A stretch of DNA of 64,000 nt from Candidatus Rokuibacteriota bacterium (GTDB taxonomy: Bacteria; Methylomirabilota; Methylomirabilia; Rokubacteriales; CSP1-6): contig QHSX01000065.1 of NCBI GenBank assembly GCA_003221695.1, forward strand, positions 89,888 through 153,887, read 5' to 3'. The notes under the pieces were generated by a model, which was not told where the DNA came from, made no database searches, and worked only from the letters and a program-made list of their open reading frames with translations. Both the position numbers and the translations under genes were made by a program. Positions 1 through 7,500 of the stretch are shown piece by piece; within the stretch, counting starts at the first letter, position 1, and each line of letters begins with the position of its first letter.

Positions 1-136
1 GGCGGGCGCGCGCCTCTACCGGACCGACCGCGACGGCGCGGTGATCTTCGAGACCGACGGCCGGACGCTCACGGTCACCCGCTGGGCCGCCCGGACGACC
101 GACCGCGTCTGCCTCGATCCCGAGGCGATTTGCTAG
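1..136 (+). CDS. 3' end of a ComEC/Rec2-like DNA-uptake protein (partial)
   Basis: Only the last 44 codons are inside the window; the reading frame enters at base 2 and stops at TAG 134-136. The tail contains [17 protein letters not shown] followed by a short basic stretch. This resembles the end of the metallo-beta-lactamase domain of ComEC/Rec2, the inner-membrane channel for single-stranded DNA uptake. The fragment is too short to show membrane segments or metal ligands. The stop codon doubles as the first three bases of the proposed dapL -10 box. The family call rests on the pattern of these few residues and could be wrong; another protein ending in a beta-rich domain is possible. Confidence 0.45.
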   Translation, partial: AGARLYRTDRDGAVIFETDGRTLTVTRWAARTTDRVCLDPEAIC

Positions 137-139
137 AAT
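131..139 (+). promoter_or_regulatory. Extended -10 promoter of dapL (TGC-TAGAAT)
   Basis: TGC at 131-133 is followed by TAGAAT at 134-139, an extended -10 element. The predicted transcription start is about 146, two bases before the dapL ATG at 148. No convincing -35 box or Shine-Dalgarno sequence is present, so the mRNA is probably near-leaderless. The element overlaps the stop codon of the upstream gene. Confidence 0.5.
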
Positions 140-147
140 TCAGCGCC

Positions 148-1383
148 ATGGCGAGGGTCAACGACCACTACCTGAAGCTCCGGTCGAGCTACCTCTTCTC
201 GGAGATCGCGCGGCGCGTGAGGGCGTTCCAGGACGCGCACCCGGACGCCAGGCTCATCCGCCTGGGGATCGGCGACGTCACCCGTCCGCTGGCCCCCGCG
301 GTCATCAAGGCGATGCACGCCGCGGTGGACGAGATGGCGCGCGCCGAGACGTTCAAGGGGTACGGCCCGGAGGCGGGCTACGACTTCCTCGTCGAGCTGA
401 TCGCCAAGCACGACTTCGGCGAGCGCGGCGTCACCGTCTCGCCCGACGAGATCTTCGTCAGCGACGGCGGCAAGAGCGACTCGGCGAACATCCAGGAGAT
501 CTTCGCCCCCGAATGCGTCGTCGCCATCATCGACCCGATCTACCCCGTGTACCTGGACAGCAACGTGATGGCGGGACGGGCGGGAGCGGCGCGCGACGAC
601 GGCCGCTACGACCGGGTCGTCTACCTGCCCTGCACCGTGGAGAACGGCTTCGAGCCGCCGCTCCCCGAGCGCCACGTGGACCTCATCTACCTGTGCTTCC
701 CGAACAACCCCACCGGGGCCGTCCTCGGGCGCGCGGCGCTCAGACGCTGGGTGGACTGGGCGCGGCGCGAGGGCGCCGTGCTCCTCTACGACGCCGCGTA
801 CGAAGCGTACATTCGCGACCCGGAGATCCCGCACTCGATCTACGAGATCGAGGGCGCGCGCGGCGTCGCGATCGAGTTCCGCAGCTTCTCGAAGACGGCG
901 GGTTTCACCGGCACGCGTTGCGCGTTCACCGTCGTGCCCAAAGACCTCATGGGTCGCGACGGAGCCGGCCAGGCGGTGAGCCTCAACGCGCTCTGGTTCC
1001 GGCGCCAGTCGACGAAGTTCAACGGCGCGCCCTATGTCGTCCAGCGGGCGGCCGCCGCCGTCTACACCGACGAGGGGCGCCGCGAGATCCGGTCGGCGAT
1101 CGATTTCTACCTGGAGAACGCCCGGATCATCCGGGAGGGGCTCGAGGCGGCGGGGCTCAGGGTCTATGGCGGGAAGAACGCGCCGTACATCTGGGTGAAG
1201 ACGCCGCCGGGGCTCGGCTCGTGGGACTTCTTCGACCGGCTGCTCGGCCAGGCGCACGTCGTCACCACGCCGGGTGCCGGGTTCGGGCCGAGCGGCGAGG
1301 GCTACGTGCGACTGACCGCGTTCGGCCGGCGGGCCGAGACCGAGGAGGCGGTCGAGCGGATCAAGACCCGCCTGGCGCGCTAA
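148..1383 (+). CDS. dapL: LL-diaminopimelate aminotransferase
   Basis: A PLP enzyme of fold type I that converts tetrahydrodipicolinate and glutamate directly to LL-diaminopimelate, bypassing the succinylase and dehydrogenase branches of lysine and peptidoglycan synthesis. The 411-residue protein has the usual DapL length. Visible features are [15 protein letters not shown] near residue 110, the [10 protein letters not shown] substrate/PLP loop, and [13 protein letters not shown] with the PLP lysine at about residue 249. The ATG at 148 gives the family N-terminus ([17 protein letters not shown]); an in-frame TTG at 130 would precede it, but its codons overlap the promoter. lysA, dapA and dapB lie 6-10 kb downstream. 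dapF, needed to make meso-DAP from the product, is not in the window. The end overlaps the convergent vapC stop by 4 nt (1380-1383). Confidence 0.95.
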   Translation: MARVNDHYLKLRSSYLFSEIARRVRAFQDAHPDARLIRLGIGDVTRPLAPAVIKAMHAAVDEMARAETFKGYGPEAGYDFLVELIAKHDFGERGVTVSPDEIFVSDGGKSDSANIQEIFAPECVVAIIDPIYPVYLDSNVMAGRAGAARDDGRYDRVVYLPCTVENGFEPPLPERHVDLIYLCFPNNPTGAVLGRAALRRWVDWARREGAVLLYDAAYEAYIRDPEIPHSIYEIEGARGVAIEFRSFSKTAGFTGTRCAFTVVPKDLMGRDGAGQAVSLNALWFRRQSTKFNGAPYVVQRAAAAVYTDEGRREIRSAIDFYLENARIIREGLEAAGLRVYGGKNAPYIWVKTPPGLGSWDFFDRLLGQAHVVTTPGAGFGPSGEGYVRLTAFGRRAETEEAVERIKTRLAR

Positions 1384-1787
1384 CGCCGGGCGGCGAACGC
1401 TGCGGGCGAGACCGCGGTGGACGGGAAGGCGGAGAGGATCGGCCGGTCGCTCGTGACGAACCAGACGTGAAGATCCAGAGCGAGCACCACAAACTCACAG
1501 TCATAGGCGGAGCACCCCGTACGCGCCGCGAGCTGGAGGACCGGTTGGGATGCGACGGTATATTCCCCGCCCGCCATCCTCAGCTCGGCCTCGTGCGTCA
1601 TGCGGACCGCGTCGTCGAGGTCGAGCGCGCGTCGACGCGCGAGGCCCGCCACGACGTTGCGGAACTCGGAGCGCCAGAGCAGAGGGGCCACCCACACGGG
1701 ATCGCGGACTAAGACTCGTTCCGCCTGGCCAGTGTTCGCTCCGCTCACGTACAGGTAGACGAGGAGGTTCGTGTCGACGACGATCAC
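1380..1787 (-). CDS. vapC: PIN-domain ribonuclease toxin, VapC family
   Basis: Probable toxin of a type II toxin-antitoxin pair; PIN-domain VapC proteins are Mg-dependent RNases. The 135-residue protein begins [16 protein letters not shown]. It carries the expected acidic residues: the Asp of VDTN, the Glu of RSEFRNV, the Asp of YDCEFVVLA and the Asp of the C-terminal TSDRP. The start is GTG at 1787, which overlaps the antitoxin stop as GTGA (1784-1787), so translation is coupled. Longer readings upstream only add Arg/Gly-rich sequence unlike the family. The gene is convergent with dapL and shares 4 nt at the stop codons. Confidence 0.88.
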   Translation of the reverse strand: MIVVDTNLLVYLYVSGANTGQAERVLVRDPVWVAPLLWRSEFRNVVAGLARRRALDLDDAVRMTHEAELRMAGGEYTVASQPVLQLAARTGCSAYDCEFVVLALDLHVWFVTSDRPILSAFPSTAVSPAAFAARR

Positions 1788-2026
1788 GCGCGCCCGGCGG
1801 CCTTGAGTCGCGCCAGCGTCCGGTCGTTCAGACGCATGCCGGCCGGCGTCCGTCTGACTTCGCGCGCGCGCGCCAGCAGAGTCTCGGGGTCCACCGGCGC
1901 CGTCTGCGCGAGCGCCTCCAGGCACGCGACGACCTCACGGTTGAGGCTCCGTCGGTGCAGAGTCGCTCTGGCCTTGAGACGGCGGACGAGCGGATCGGGG
2001 ACGTTCTTGATCGTCAGGGTCGCCAT
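1784..2026 (-). CDS. vapB: VapB-type antitoxin, ribbon-helix-helix (Arc/FitA-like)
   Basis: Probable cognate antitoxin of the adjacent PIN toxin. The 80-residue protein starts MATLTIKNVPDPLVRRLKAR, a typical beta-strand plus helix of FitA/Arc-like ribbon-helix-helix DNA-binding domains. It is followed by LHRRSLNREVVACLEAL and then a variable, basic C-terminal half that would wrap the toxin. The ATG at 2026 is preceded by a clear GGGGAGG Shine-Dalgarno sequence about 8 nt upstream; an earlier in-frame start at 2077 lies in the operator. Autoregulation by the antitoxin or the complex is expected from the family and from the palindrome just upstream. Confidence 0.85.
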   Translation of the reverse strand: MATLTIKNVPDPLVRRLKARATLHRRSLNREVVACLEALAQTAPVDPETLLARAREVRRTPAGMRLNDRTLARLKAAGRA

Positions 2027-2048
2027 CGGCGCGCCTCCCCTCCATGTA

Positions 2049-2070
2049 TCCAAATTGGTACCAAAATGGA
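2049..2070. promoter_or_regulatory. Putative VapBC operator palindrome
   Basis: TTGGTACCAA at 2055-2064 is a perfect 10-bp palindrome at the centre of a 22-bp imperfect palindrome (2049-2070), 23 nt upstream of the antitoxin start. It sits where an autorepressed promoter would be and is strikingly AT-rich for this sequence. Its role is inferred from position and symmetry. Confidence 0.55.
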
Positions 2071-2170
2071 TCCACACGAGGATAGCGCGGGGCTTCGGCC
2101 CGCGTCAATGAGCTCGGCGGCCCGACCGCCGGCTCCGCCGGCGCAACCGATCCTAGGGGGAGGTATCGGA

Positions 2171-2189
2171 AGGGGGGCGAAGCCCCCCT
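2171..2189 (-). terminator. Strong GC hairpin downstream of rpoA
   Basis: AGGGGGGC (2171-2178) and GCCCCCCT (2182-2189) form a perfect 8-bp stem with a GAA loop, starting 10 nt after the rpoA stop codon. No run of T follows on the minus strand, so it may act as a Rho-assisted or stabilising hairpin rather than a classical intrinsic terminator. Confidence 0.45.
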
Positions 2190-2198
2190 CCGAGTAGA

Positions 2199-3191
2199 CT
2201 AGCCCTCGTACGCGCGCTCGTACTGGGCGCGCAGGCGCTCGAGCTCCTCGGGGTCGAGACGCATGCCCAGCGAGAGGCCCATCTCGCCGAGGATCGTCTT
2301 GATCTCGTTGAGCGACTTCTTGCCGAAGTTCTTCGTCTTCAACAGCTCGGCCTCGGTCTTCTGGACGAGATCAGCGATGGTCCGGATGTTGGCGGTCTTG
2401 AGGCAGTTCGAGGCGCGGACGGAGAGTTCGAGCTCGTCCACGTTGCGGAAGAGGTTCTCGTTCAGCTCGGTCCGCGGCCGCGTCTCGTCGCGTTCGGCCG
2501 CCTCCTCCTCCGGCGTCGTCTCGGGGAAGTCCGTGAGCAGCTCGAAGTGGTCCTCGAGGATCCGTGACGCCTCGGCGACCGCGGCGGCCGGCGCGACGCT
2601 GCCGTCGGTCCACACCTCGAGGATGAGCCGCTCCCTCCCGGTCGCCACGGGCTCGATGTGGAAGTTCACGCGCTCGACCGGCGAGAAGTCGGCGTCGAGC
2701 AGGATCGCGTTGATGGGCATGGCCTCGGGTTCGCGCTTCTCGGCGGACACGTAGCCGCGACCGCGCTCGACGCACACCTCCATCTCGAACACCCCGTCCT
2801 TGTCGAGCGTGGCGAGCGGGATGTCGGGCGTGAGGACCTCGATGTCGGCGTCCTTCTCGAAGTCGCTCGCCTTGACCACGCCCGTGCCCTGCGCCCGGAG
2901 CCGAAGGATCTTTGGACGGTTGACGTGGAGCGCGAAGACCACCTTCCGGAGGTTGAGCATGATGTCGAGCGTGTCCTCCATGACCCCCGGGAGGTGCGAG
3001 AACTCGTGGAGCACGTTCTCGATCTTCACCCACGTCGGCGCGGCCCCATGGATGGCCGACAGGAGGGCGCGGCGGTAGGCGATGGCCACGGTCAGCGCGA
3101 AGCCGGGCTCGAAGGGCTCCATGACCAGCTTGCCGTAGTTCTTTTCCTGGACGGCCCAGTCGTGACGCGCGGGAAGCTCAAGCTCCACCAT
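2199..3191 (-). CDS. rpoA: RNA polymerase alpha subunit, divergent and free-standing
   Basis: Core RNA polymerase assembly and promoter-contact subunit. The 330-residue protein has both domains. In the N-terminal domain, [20 protein letters not shown] and the conserved LEVWTDGS are clear. The C-terminal domain (residues about 245-310) holds [19 protein letters not shown] and [13 protein letters not shown], with the Arg, Asn, Gly-Lys-Lys-Ser residues known for UP-element DNA contact. The dimer/beta-contact helix is unusual: it reads [15 protein letters not shown] instead of the near-universal TLGNALRR, although the second Arg is kept. The usual GQRTDYDKL segment before LEVWTDGS is shortened to TGRERLI. 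The gene stands alone, with no rpsK, rpsD or rplQ nearby, and may be a second alpha gene. ATG 3191 follows a GAGGGGG ribosome-binding site; TTG at 3194 is less likely. Confidence 0.93.
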   Translation of the reverse strand: MVELELPARHDWAVQEKNYGKLVMEPFEPGFALTVAIAYRRALLSAIHGAAPTWVKIENVLHEFSHLPGVMEDTLDIMLNLRKVVFALHVNRPKILRLRAQGTGVVKASDFEKDADIEVLTPDIPLATLDKDGVFEMEVCVERGRGYVSAEKREPEAMPINAILLDADFSPVERVNFHIEPVATGRERLILEVWTDGSVAPAAAVAEASRILEDHFELLTDFPETTPEEEAAERDETRPRTELNENLFRNVDELELSVRASNCLKTANIRTIADLVQKTEAELLKTKNFGKKSLNEIKTILGEMGLSLGMRLDPEELERLRAQYERAYEG

Positions 3192-3255
3192 CAAGACCCC
3201 CTCAGAGATGACCCGGTCGTGAGGAACACGCGATGCTCGCGCCCCCAGGCCGCTC

Positions 3256-3261
3256 AGTATA
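3256..3261 (-). promoter_or_regulatory. -10 box of rpoA (TATACT)
   Basis: On the minus strand TATACT occupies 3261-3256. The predicted start of transcription is near 3249, giving a leader of roughly 58 nt that carries the GAGGGGG ribosome-binding site. It lies back to back with the mltG promoter in the 100-bp divergent gap. No clear -35 box was seen. Confidence 0.45.
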
Positions 3262-3273
3262 CCAGAGGTTCAA

Positions 3274-3282
3274 TGTTACACT
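3274..3282 (+). promoter_or_regulatory. Extended -10 promoter of mltG (TGT-TACACT)
   Basis: TGT (3274-3276) followed by TACACT (3277-3282) is an extended -10 element 9 nt before the mltG ATG at 3292, so transcription would begin about 3 nt before the start codon. There is no Shine-Dalgarno sequence. A second AT-rich hexamer, TAGAAT at 3285-3290, touches the start codon and is too close to serve. Confidence 0.48.
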
Positions 3283-3291
3283 CGTAGAATC

Positions 3292-4290
3292 ATGGGGTTG
3301 CGTCCTCTTCCGAGCGCCCTGACCCTGGGGGCTGCCGTGCTCGCCACGGTGCTCGTCTGGGAGGTCTTCACCCCCGCGCCGGCGCTCGACGGCGGACGCG
3401 TGGTGGTCGAGATCCCCGCCCACCGGGGGGTCTTCGGAGTCGCCGCCACGCTCCGGGACGCCGGCGTCATCCGGAGTCGCGCGGCGTTCATCGCCCTGAC
3501 CCTGGTCCGGGGCAGCGCGCGCAAGCTCCGGGCCGGCGAGTACGAAGTCGAGCCCACGACCGACACACTGGGCGTCCTGCGGCTCCTCGAGACCGGCCGG
3601 GTCAAGCAGCACGTCGTCCTCCACCCGGAGGGCGCGACCGTCACCGAGCTCGCCGGTGAGCTCGAGCGGGAGGGCATCGCGAGCGCCGCGGCGACCCTGC
3701 ACGTCGCGCACGATCCGGCGTTCCTTCGCCCGCTCGGCATCCCGGGCCCGAGCGTCGAGGGCTACCTCTTCCCGGACACCTACCAGTTCGTGCGCGGGAT
3801 GACGCCCGAGGAGATCCTGACACGCATGGTCCAGCGCCTCCGCGCGAAGCTCGCGCCCGACACGCTCGCGCGCGCCCGCAGCCGCGGGCTCGACCTCCAC
3901 GGACTCCTCACCCTCGCGTCGATCGTCGAGCGCGAGGCGGTCGCGCGCGACGAGATGCGATTGATCTCGGCGGTGTTCTGGAACCGGCTGAAGCTCGACA
4001 TGCCGCTCCAGGCAGACCCGACGGTGCAGTATGCGCTCGACAAGGAGCGCCGCGCCCTCACCCGCGCCGATCTCCTCGTCGACCATCCGTTCAACACGTA
4101 CCGCCGCCCGGGGCTCCCGCCGGGGCCGATCGCGAGTCCGGGCCTCGGGGCGCTCGCGGCCACGCTCGACCCCGCGCCGGTGAAGTACCTCTACTTCGTC
4201 GCGATGGACGATCGCCGCCACTACTTCTCGACGACGATCGAACAGCACAACGCCGCCGTCGCCCGGTACCGGCTCGCCCGCAGTCGCTGA
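3292..4290 (+). CDS. mltG: Endolytic murein transglycosylase MltG (YceG-like)
   Basis: Inner-membrane enzyme that cleaves nascent peptidoglycan glycan strands and is thought to set strand length. The 332-residue protein has one N-terminal membrane anchor (about residues 8-28), a LysM-like region, then the catalytic YceG domain with SVEGYLFPDTYQF, ASIVEREA (catalytic Glu at about residue 213), LQADPTVQYAL and YRRPGLPPGPIASPG. All these motifs match the family. It heads a plus-strand run with an acyltransferase and argH and is divergent from rpoA. The start at 3292 is supported by the nearby -10 box and the family N-terminus. Confidence 0.93.
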   Translation: MGLRPLPSALTLGAAVLATVLVWEVFTPAPALDGGRVVVEIPAHRGVFGVAATLRDAGVIRSRAAFIALTLVRGSARKLRAGEYEVEPTTDTLGVLRLLETGRVKQHVVLHPEGATVTELAGELEREGIASAAATLHVAHDPAFLRPLGIPGPSVEGYLFPDTYQFVRGMTPEEILTRMVQRLRAKLAPDTLARARSRGLDLHGLLTLASIVEREAVARDEMRLISAVFWNRLKLDMPLQADPTVQYALDKERRALTRADLLVDHPFNTYRRPGLPPGPIASPGLGALAATLDPAPVKYLYFVAMDDRRHYFSTTIEQHNAAVARYRLARSR

Positions 4291-4293
4291 ACG

Positions 4294-4302
4294 TGCTATA
4301 AA
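4294..4302 (+). promoter_or_regulatory. Extended -10 promoter of the acyltransferase gene (TGC-TATAAA)
   Basis: TGC (4294-4296) and TATAAA (4297-4302) lie 9 nt before ATG 4312, just after the mltG stop codon. Spacing and lack of a Shine-Dalgarno sequence match the dapL and mltG arrangements and suggest a near-leaderless start inside the gene run. Confidence 0.48.
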
Positions 4303-4311
4303 ACCCGCGAC

Positions 4312-4983
4312 ATGATGCGCTCCACCGCGCTCGACCCCGCGGTCCTGCGCCCGGGGGCCCGCCACCCGCTGCCGCTGCTCTACCGCCTGTTCCGCGCGCC
4401 GGCGCGCCGGCTCCTCGAACGCGTCTTCGACCTCGCCGTCGAGGGGCTCGAGCACCTGCCCGCGACCGGGCCCTACATCGTCGCCGCGAACCACCACAAC
4501 TACCTCGACGGTGTGGTGCTCGGCGCGGTCGTGTCCGAGCCGATCCGCTTCATCGTGATGCCGCGCGTGTGGCGGGCGACCCCGCTCCACCCGCTCTTCC
4601 ACCGGCACGTCGGCTCGATCCCGATCAACCTCGAGCGACCGGATCCGGGTGCGCTCCGTCGCGCGCTCGGGGCGCTCGCCGCGGGGCGCGTGGTCGGCAT
4701 CTTCCCCGAGGGCCCCTTCAGCGTCCGCGGGCGGCTCGAGCGCGGCCTGCCCGGCGTCGCGCTCCTGGCGCTCCGCTCGGGCGCGCCGGTCATCCCCGCC
4801 GGAATCACCGGCACGTACGAGGCGCTCGCCGAGCGCTGGGGCCACATTCCGCGGCGGAGCGCGCTGCGCGTCCGCTTCGGGCCGCCGCGTCGCTTTCTCC
4901 CGGACGGCGCGCACCGCCGGCGGACGGCGCGGCAAAGCGTGACCCAGCGGATCATGGACGACATCGCCGCGCTGCTCTCGTGA
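4312..4983 (+). CDS. 1-acyl-sn-glycerol-3-phosphate acyltransferase-like (PlsC family)
   Basis: Membrane-associated phospholipid acyltransferase of the LPLAT superfamily, likely adding the second acyl chain to lysophosphatidate or acylating a related lipid. The 223-residue protein shows block I as NHHNYLDG (the H-x4-D catalytic pair), the arginine-containing block II region around GSIPINLERP, block III as FPEGPFSVRGRL and block IV as PVIPAGITG. An N-terminal amphipathic segment precedes block I, and there is no separate transmembrane pair. The gene sits between mltG and argH and overlaps argH by 4 nt (GTGA 4980-4983). The precise acyl acceptor is not shown by sequence, so no plsC symbol is assigned. 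Confidence 0.85.
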   Translation: MMRSTALDPAVLRPGARHPLPLLYRLFRAPARRLLERVFDLAVEGLEHLPATGPYIVAANHHNYLDGVVLGAVVSEPIRFIVMPRVWRATPLHPLFHRHVGSIPINLERPDPGALRRALGALAAGRVVGIFPEGPFSVRGRLERGLPGVALLALRSGAPVIPAGITGTYEALAERWGHIPRRSALRVRFGPPRRFLPDGAHRRRTARQSVTQRIMDDIAALLS

Positions 4984-6392
4984 CGCCCCGGTCCGGACGC
5001 CGGAGGGTCGGGAAGAACAAGCCGTGGTCGGGCCGCTTCACGCGCTCCGCCGATCCGACGGCGGAGCGCTTCACCGGATCGCTCGCCTTCGACCAGCGCC
5101 TCTGGCCCTGGGACCTGACGGGCAGCGTCGCGTGGGCGAAGGCGCTCGGCCGTGCCGGGCTCCTCACGGCCTCCGAGCGCGACACGATCGTGCGCGGCCT
5201 CGAGGCCGTCCGGGGCGAGCTCACGACCGGTGCGTTCCCGTTCCGGCCCGAGCTCGAAGACATCCACATGAACGTCGAGCGGCGACTCCAGGAACTGATC
5301 GGCGACGTCGCCGGCAAGCTTCACACGGGCCGCTCGCGCAACGACCAGATCGCCCTCGACGAACGCCTCTATCTGAAAGACGTCGTCGCGCGCGTCGACG
5401 AGGGGCTGCGGCGCGTGCAGGAAGCCCTCGTCGCGCGGGCCGCGGAAACCGTCGACGCGCCGCTGCCCGGGTACACGCACCTGCAGCGCGCCCAGCCCGT
5501 CGTGCTCGCGCACCATCTGCTCGCGTACGTTTTCATGCTCCAGCGCGATCGCGAGAGGTTCCGTGACTCGGCGGCACGGGCCGACGTCCTTCCGCTCGGC
5601 GCGGCGGCGCTCGCGGGCACCGCGTTCCCGATCGACCGCGAGGCGCTGGCGAAAGACCTGGGGTTCGCCGCGGTCTCTCCGAACAGCCTCGACGCCGTGA
5701 GCGACCGCGACTACGTCCTCGAGTTCCTGGCGGCGGGCGCGCTGGCGGGCATGCACTTCTCACGGCTCGCGGGGGACCTCACGCTCTGGGCGACCGCCGA
5801 GTTCGGCTTCGTCGAGTTCGCGGACGCGTTCGCGACGGGCTCGTCCATCATGCCGCAGAAGAAGAACCCCGACGTCGCCGAGCTGATCCGGGGCAAGAGC
5901 GGCCGTCTCTACGGCAACCTCGTCGCCGTGTTGACGACGATGAAGGGCCTGCCGCTCGCGTACAACGCCGACATGCAGGAGGACAAGGAGCCGTTCTTCG
6001 ACTCCGTGGACACGCTCGAGGCGATCCTCGGCGTCCTGCCGCCGCTCCTCGCGGCGCTCACCTTCCGCACCGATCGGATGCGACGCGCGGCGGGAGAGCA
6101 CTTCTCGACCGCCACCGATCTCGCGGACTACCTCGTGAAGAAGGGCGTGCCCTTTCGCCAGGCGCACGAGGTCGTCGGCCGGCTCGTGCGCTACGCCCTC
6201 GACGAGGGCAAGACGCTCGAAGACCTCACGCTTCCCGAGCTGCGGCGCTTCTCGCCGCTGATCGACGGTGACGTCAAGGACGCGATCACGGTGGAGGCCT
6301 CGATCCGCGCGCGGGCCGTGACCGGCGGCACGGCGCCGGCGGCCGTGCGGCGCACGCTCGCGCTGGCTCGTGCCCTGATCGCCCGCGGATGA
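4980..6392 (+). CDS. argH: Argininosuccinate lyase
   Basis: Cytosolic fumarase/aspartase-superfamily enzyme that splits argininosuccinate into arginine and fumarate, the last step of arginine synthesis. The 470-residue product has the family length. The N-terminus has KPWSGRFTR, followed by HTGRSRNDQIALD, YTHLQRAQPV, and the signature GSSIMPQKKNPD with the catalytic serine at about residue 288. The GTG at 4980 overlaps the upstream stop codon as GTGA, giving coupled translation and a short basic leader (MTPRSGRRRVGKN) before the conserved core. The stop overlaps the next gene's ATG as ATGA (6389-6392). No other arginine gene is in the window. Confidence 0.95.
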   Translation: MTPRSGRRRVGKNKPWSGRFTRSADPTAERFTGSLAFDQRLWPWDLTGSVAWAKALGRAGLLTASERDTIVRGLEAVRGELTTGAFPFRPELEDIHMNVERRLQELIGDVAGKLHTGRSRNDQIALDERLYLKDVVARVDEGLRRVQEALVARAAETVDAPLPGYTHLQRAQPVVLAHHLLAYVFMLQRDRERFRDSAARADVLPLGAAALAGTAFPIDREALAKDLGFAAVSPNSLDAVSDRDYVLEFLAAGALAGMHFSRLAGDLTLWATAEFGFVEFADAFATGSSIMPQKKNPDVAELIRGKSGRLYGNLVAVLTTMKGLPLAYNADMQEDKEPFFDSVDTLEAILGVLPPLLAALTFRTDRMRRAAGEHFSTATDLADYLVKKGVPFRQAHEVVGRLVRYALDEGKTLEDLTLPELRRFSPLIDGDVKDAITVEASIRARAVTGGTAPAAVRRTLALARALIARG

Positions 6393-7465
6393 GCCCCCGC
6401 GCGCGCCGCGCGGCGGGCGTCCTCCTGGCGGCGCTCGGCCTGGCGGCGTGCGGGCGCAAGGGACCGCCGGCCGCGCCCGAGACGCGCGTCCCGCGGGCCG
6501 TCGGCGACCTCACCGTCGTCATCCGCGAGTCGACCGTCGAGCTCACCTGGACCAACCCCGTACGGCGTGTCGACTCGACCCCCCTGCGCGACCTCACGCT
6601 GGCGCGCGTCTTCCGCGTGGACGACGCCGGGGGTGGAGAGCCGAAGGCCGCGATGCAGGTCGACGGTCGGATCGCCGGCTACATGGAGGTCGCGACCGTC
6701 CCCCTCGACGCGCCGGCGCCGGCGCGCGTGGCGGGCCCCCGCGTCACCGTCGTCGACGACCGGGACCTCGCGTACGGCCGGCGCTACACCTACGTGGTCG
6801 TCACCGCCGACGCGCGCCGGCGTACGAGCCCGCCCTCGCGACGCGTCTCGGTCACCTATCTCGCCGCGCCCGAGCCGCCCGTGAGCGTCACGGCGCGTCC
6901 CGGGGAGCGCGAGGCGCGCCTGGCCTGGCAGCCCCCGGCGCGGCTCGTGGACGGGAGCCCCGCGACGGGCCCGCTCGCCTACGAGGTGCTCCGCGCGGCT
7001 GCGGCGGACGCGGAACTCACGCCCGTGGCGACGGCGGCGCCCGGTCAGCTCACATTCACCGATCACGGATTGGAGAACGAGCGCGCCTACTCGTACGCGG
7101 TCCGCGCCCTCCGCACCGAGGGCGGGACGACGGCCTACGGCGCGCCGTCCGCGCGCGTCGCGGTGACCCCGCGGAAGACGACGCCGCCCGCGCCGCCGGC
7201 GAACCTCGTCGCGATTCCATCCGAAGCCACGGTGCGGCTCACGTGGAGTCCGAGCGCGGACTCCGACGTCGCGGGCTACATCATCTACCGCGCCCCCGCT
7301 CGTGGCCCCTTCGTCCGCGTGGGCTCGACGCGCGCGCCGACGACCGCGTTCGTCGATCGCGACGTGCCGCGGGGCACGTACCGGTACGCCGTGACGGCGC
7401 AGGATGCGGCGTCGCTCCCCAACCAGAGCCGACACTCCGACGAGGTGACGGTCACCGTGCCTTGA
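6389..7465 (+). CDS. Lipoprotein with three fibronectin type III-like domains
   Basis: Predicted exported lipoprotein of unknown function. The N-terminus has a basic region, a hydrophobic stretch and the lipobox LAACGRKGPP, with Cys at about residue 21 as the lipidation site. CGRKGPP is the hallmark of the small LppL/LptM-type lipoproteins commonly encoded just before lysA or dapF. Here that short leader is extended by about 330 residues that look like three FN3-like beta-sandwiches, each ending in a Y-x-Y-x-V strand (RRYTYVVVTA, RAYSYAVRAL, GTYRYAVTAQ). The family position next to lysA is kept. FN3 modules in bacterial lipoproteins usually mediate extracytoplasmic protein or glycan contacts, but no partner can be named. 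Confidence 0.82.
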   Translation: MSPRARRAAGVLLAALGLAACGRKGPPAAPETRVPRAVGDLTVVIRESTVELTWTNPVRRVDSTPLRDLTLARVFRVDDAGGGEPKAAMQVDGRIAGYMEVATVPLDAPAPARVAGPRVTVVDDRDLAYGRRYTYVVVTADARRRTSPPSRRVSVTYLAAPEPPVSVTARPGEREARLAWQPPARLVDGSPATGPLAYEVLRAAAADAELTPVATAAPGQLTFTDHGLENERAYSYAVRALRTEGGTTAYGAPSARVAVTPRKTTPPAPPANLVAIPSEATVRLTWSPSADSDVAGYIIYRAPARGPFVRVGSTRAPTTAFVDRDVPRGTYRYAVTAQDAASLPNQSRHSDEVTVTVP

Positions 7466-7490
7466 CTTCACCCCGCGTGAATGCTACGAA
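7462..7490 (+). promoter_or_regulatory. Possible promoter of lysA (TTGACT, 17 nt, TACGAA)
   Basis: TTGACT at 7462-7467 is a 5/6 match to the -35 consensus. It is followed after exactly 17 nt by TACGAA at 7485-7490, itself preceded by TGC as an extended -10. The hexamer lacks the final T, so it is weak. The predicted start lies a few bases before ATG 7501, again with no Shine-Dalgarno sequence. Confidence 0.4.
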
Positions 7491-7500
7491 CAAACGTTAC

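Noticed and set aside
2118..2143. GC-rich inverted repeat (GCCGG / CCGGC) before the VapB operator
   Set aside because: Short and of a kind expected by chance at this GC content; no T-run and no position that explains a terminator better than 2171-2189.
3202..4935. 577-codon minus-strand frame opposite mltG and the acyltransferase gene
   Set aside because: Shadow frame; the plus strand encodes clear MltG and PlsC-family motifs.
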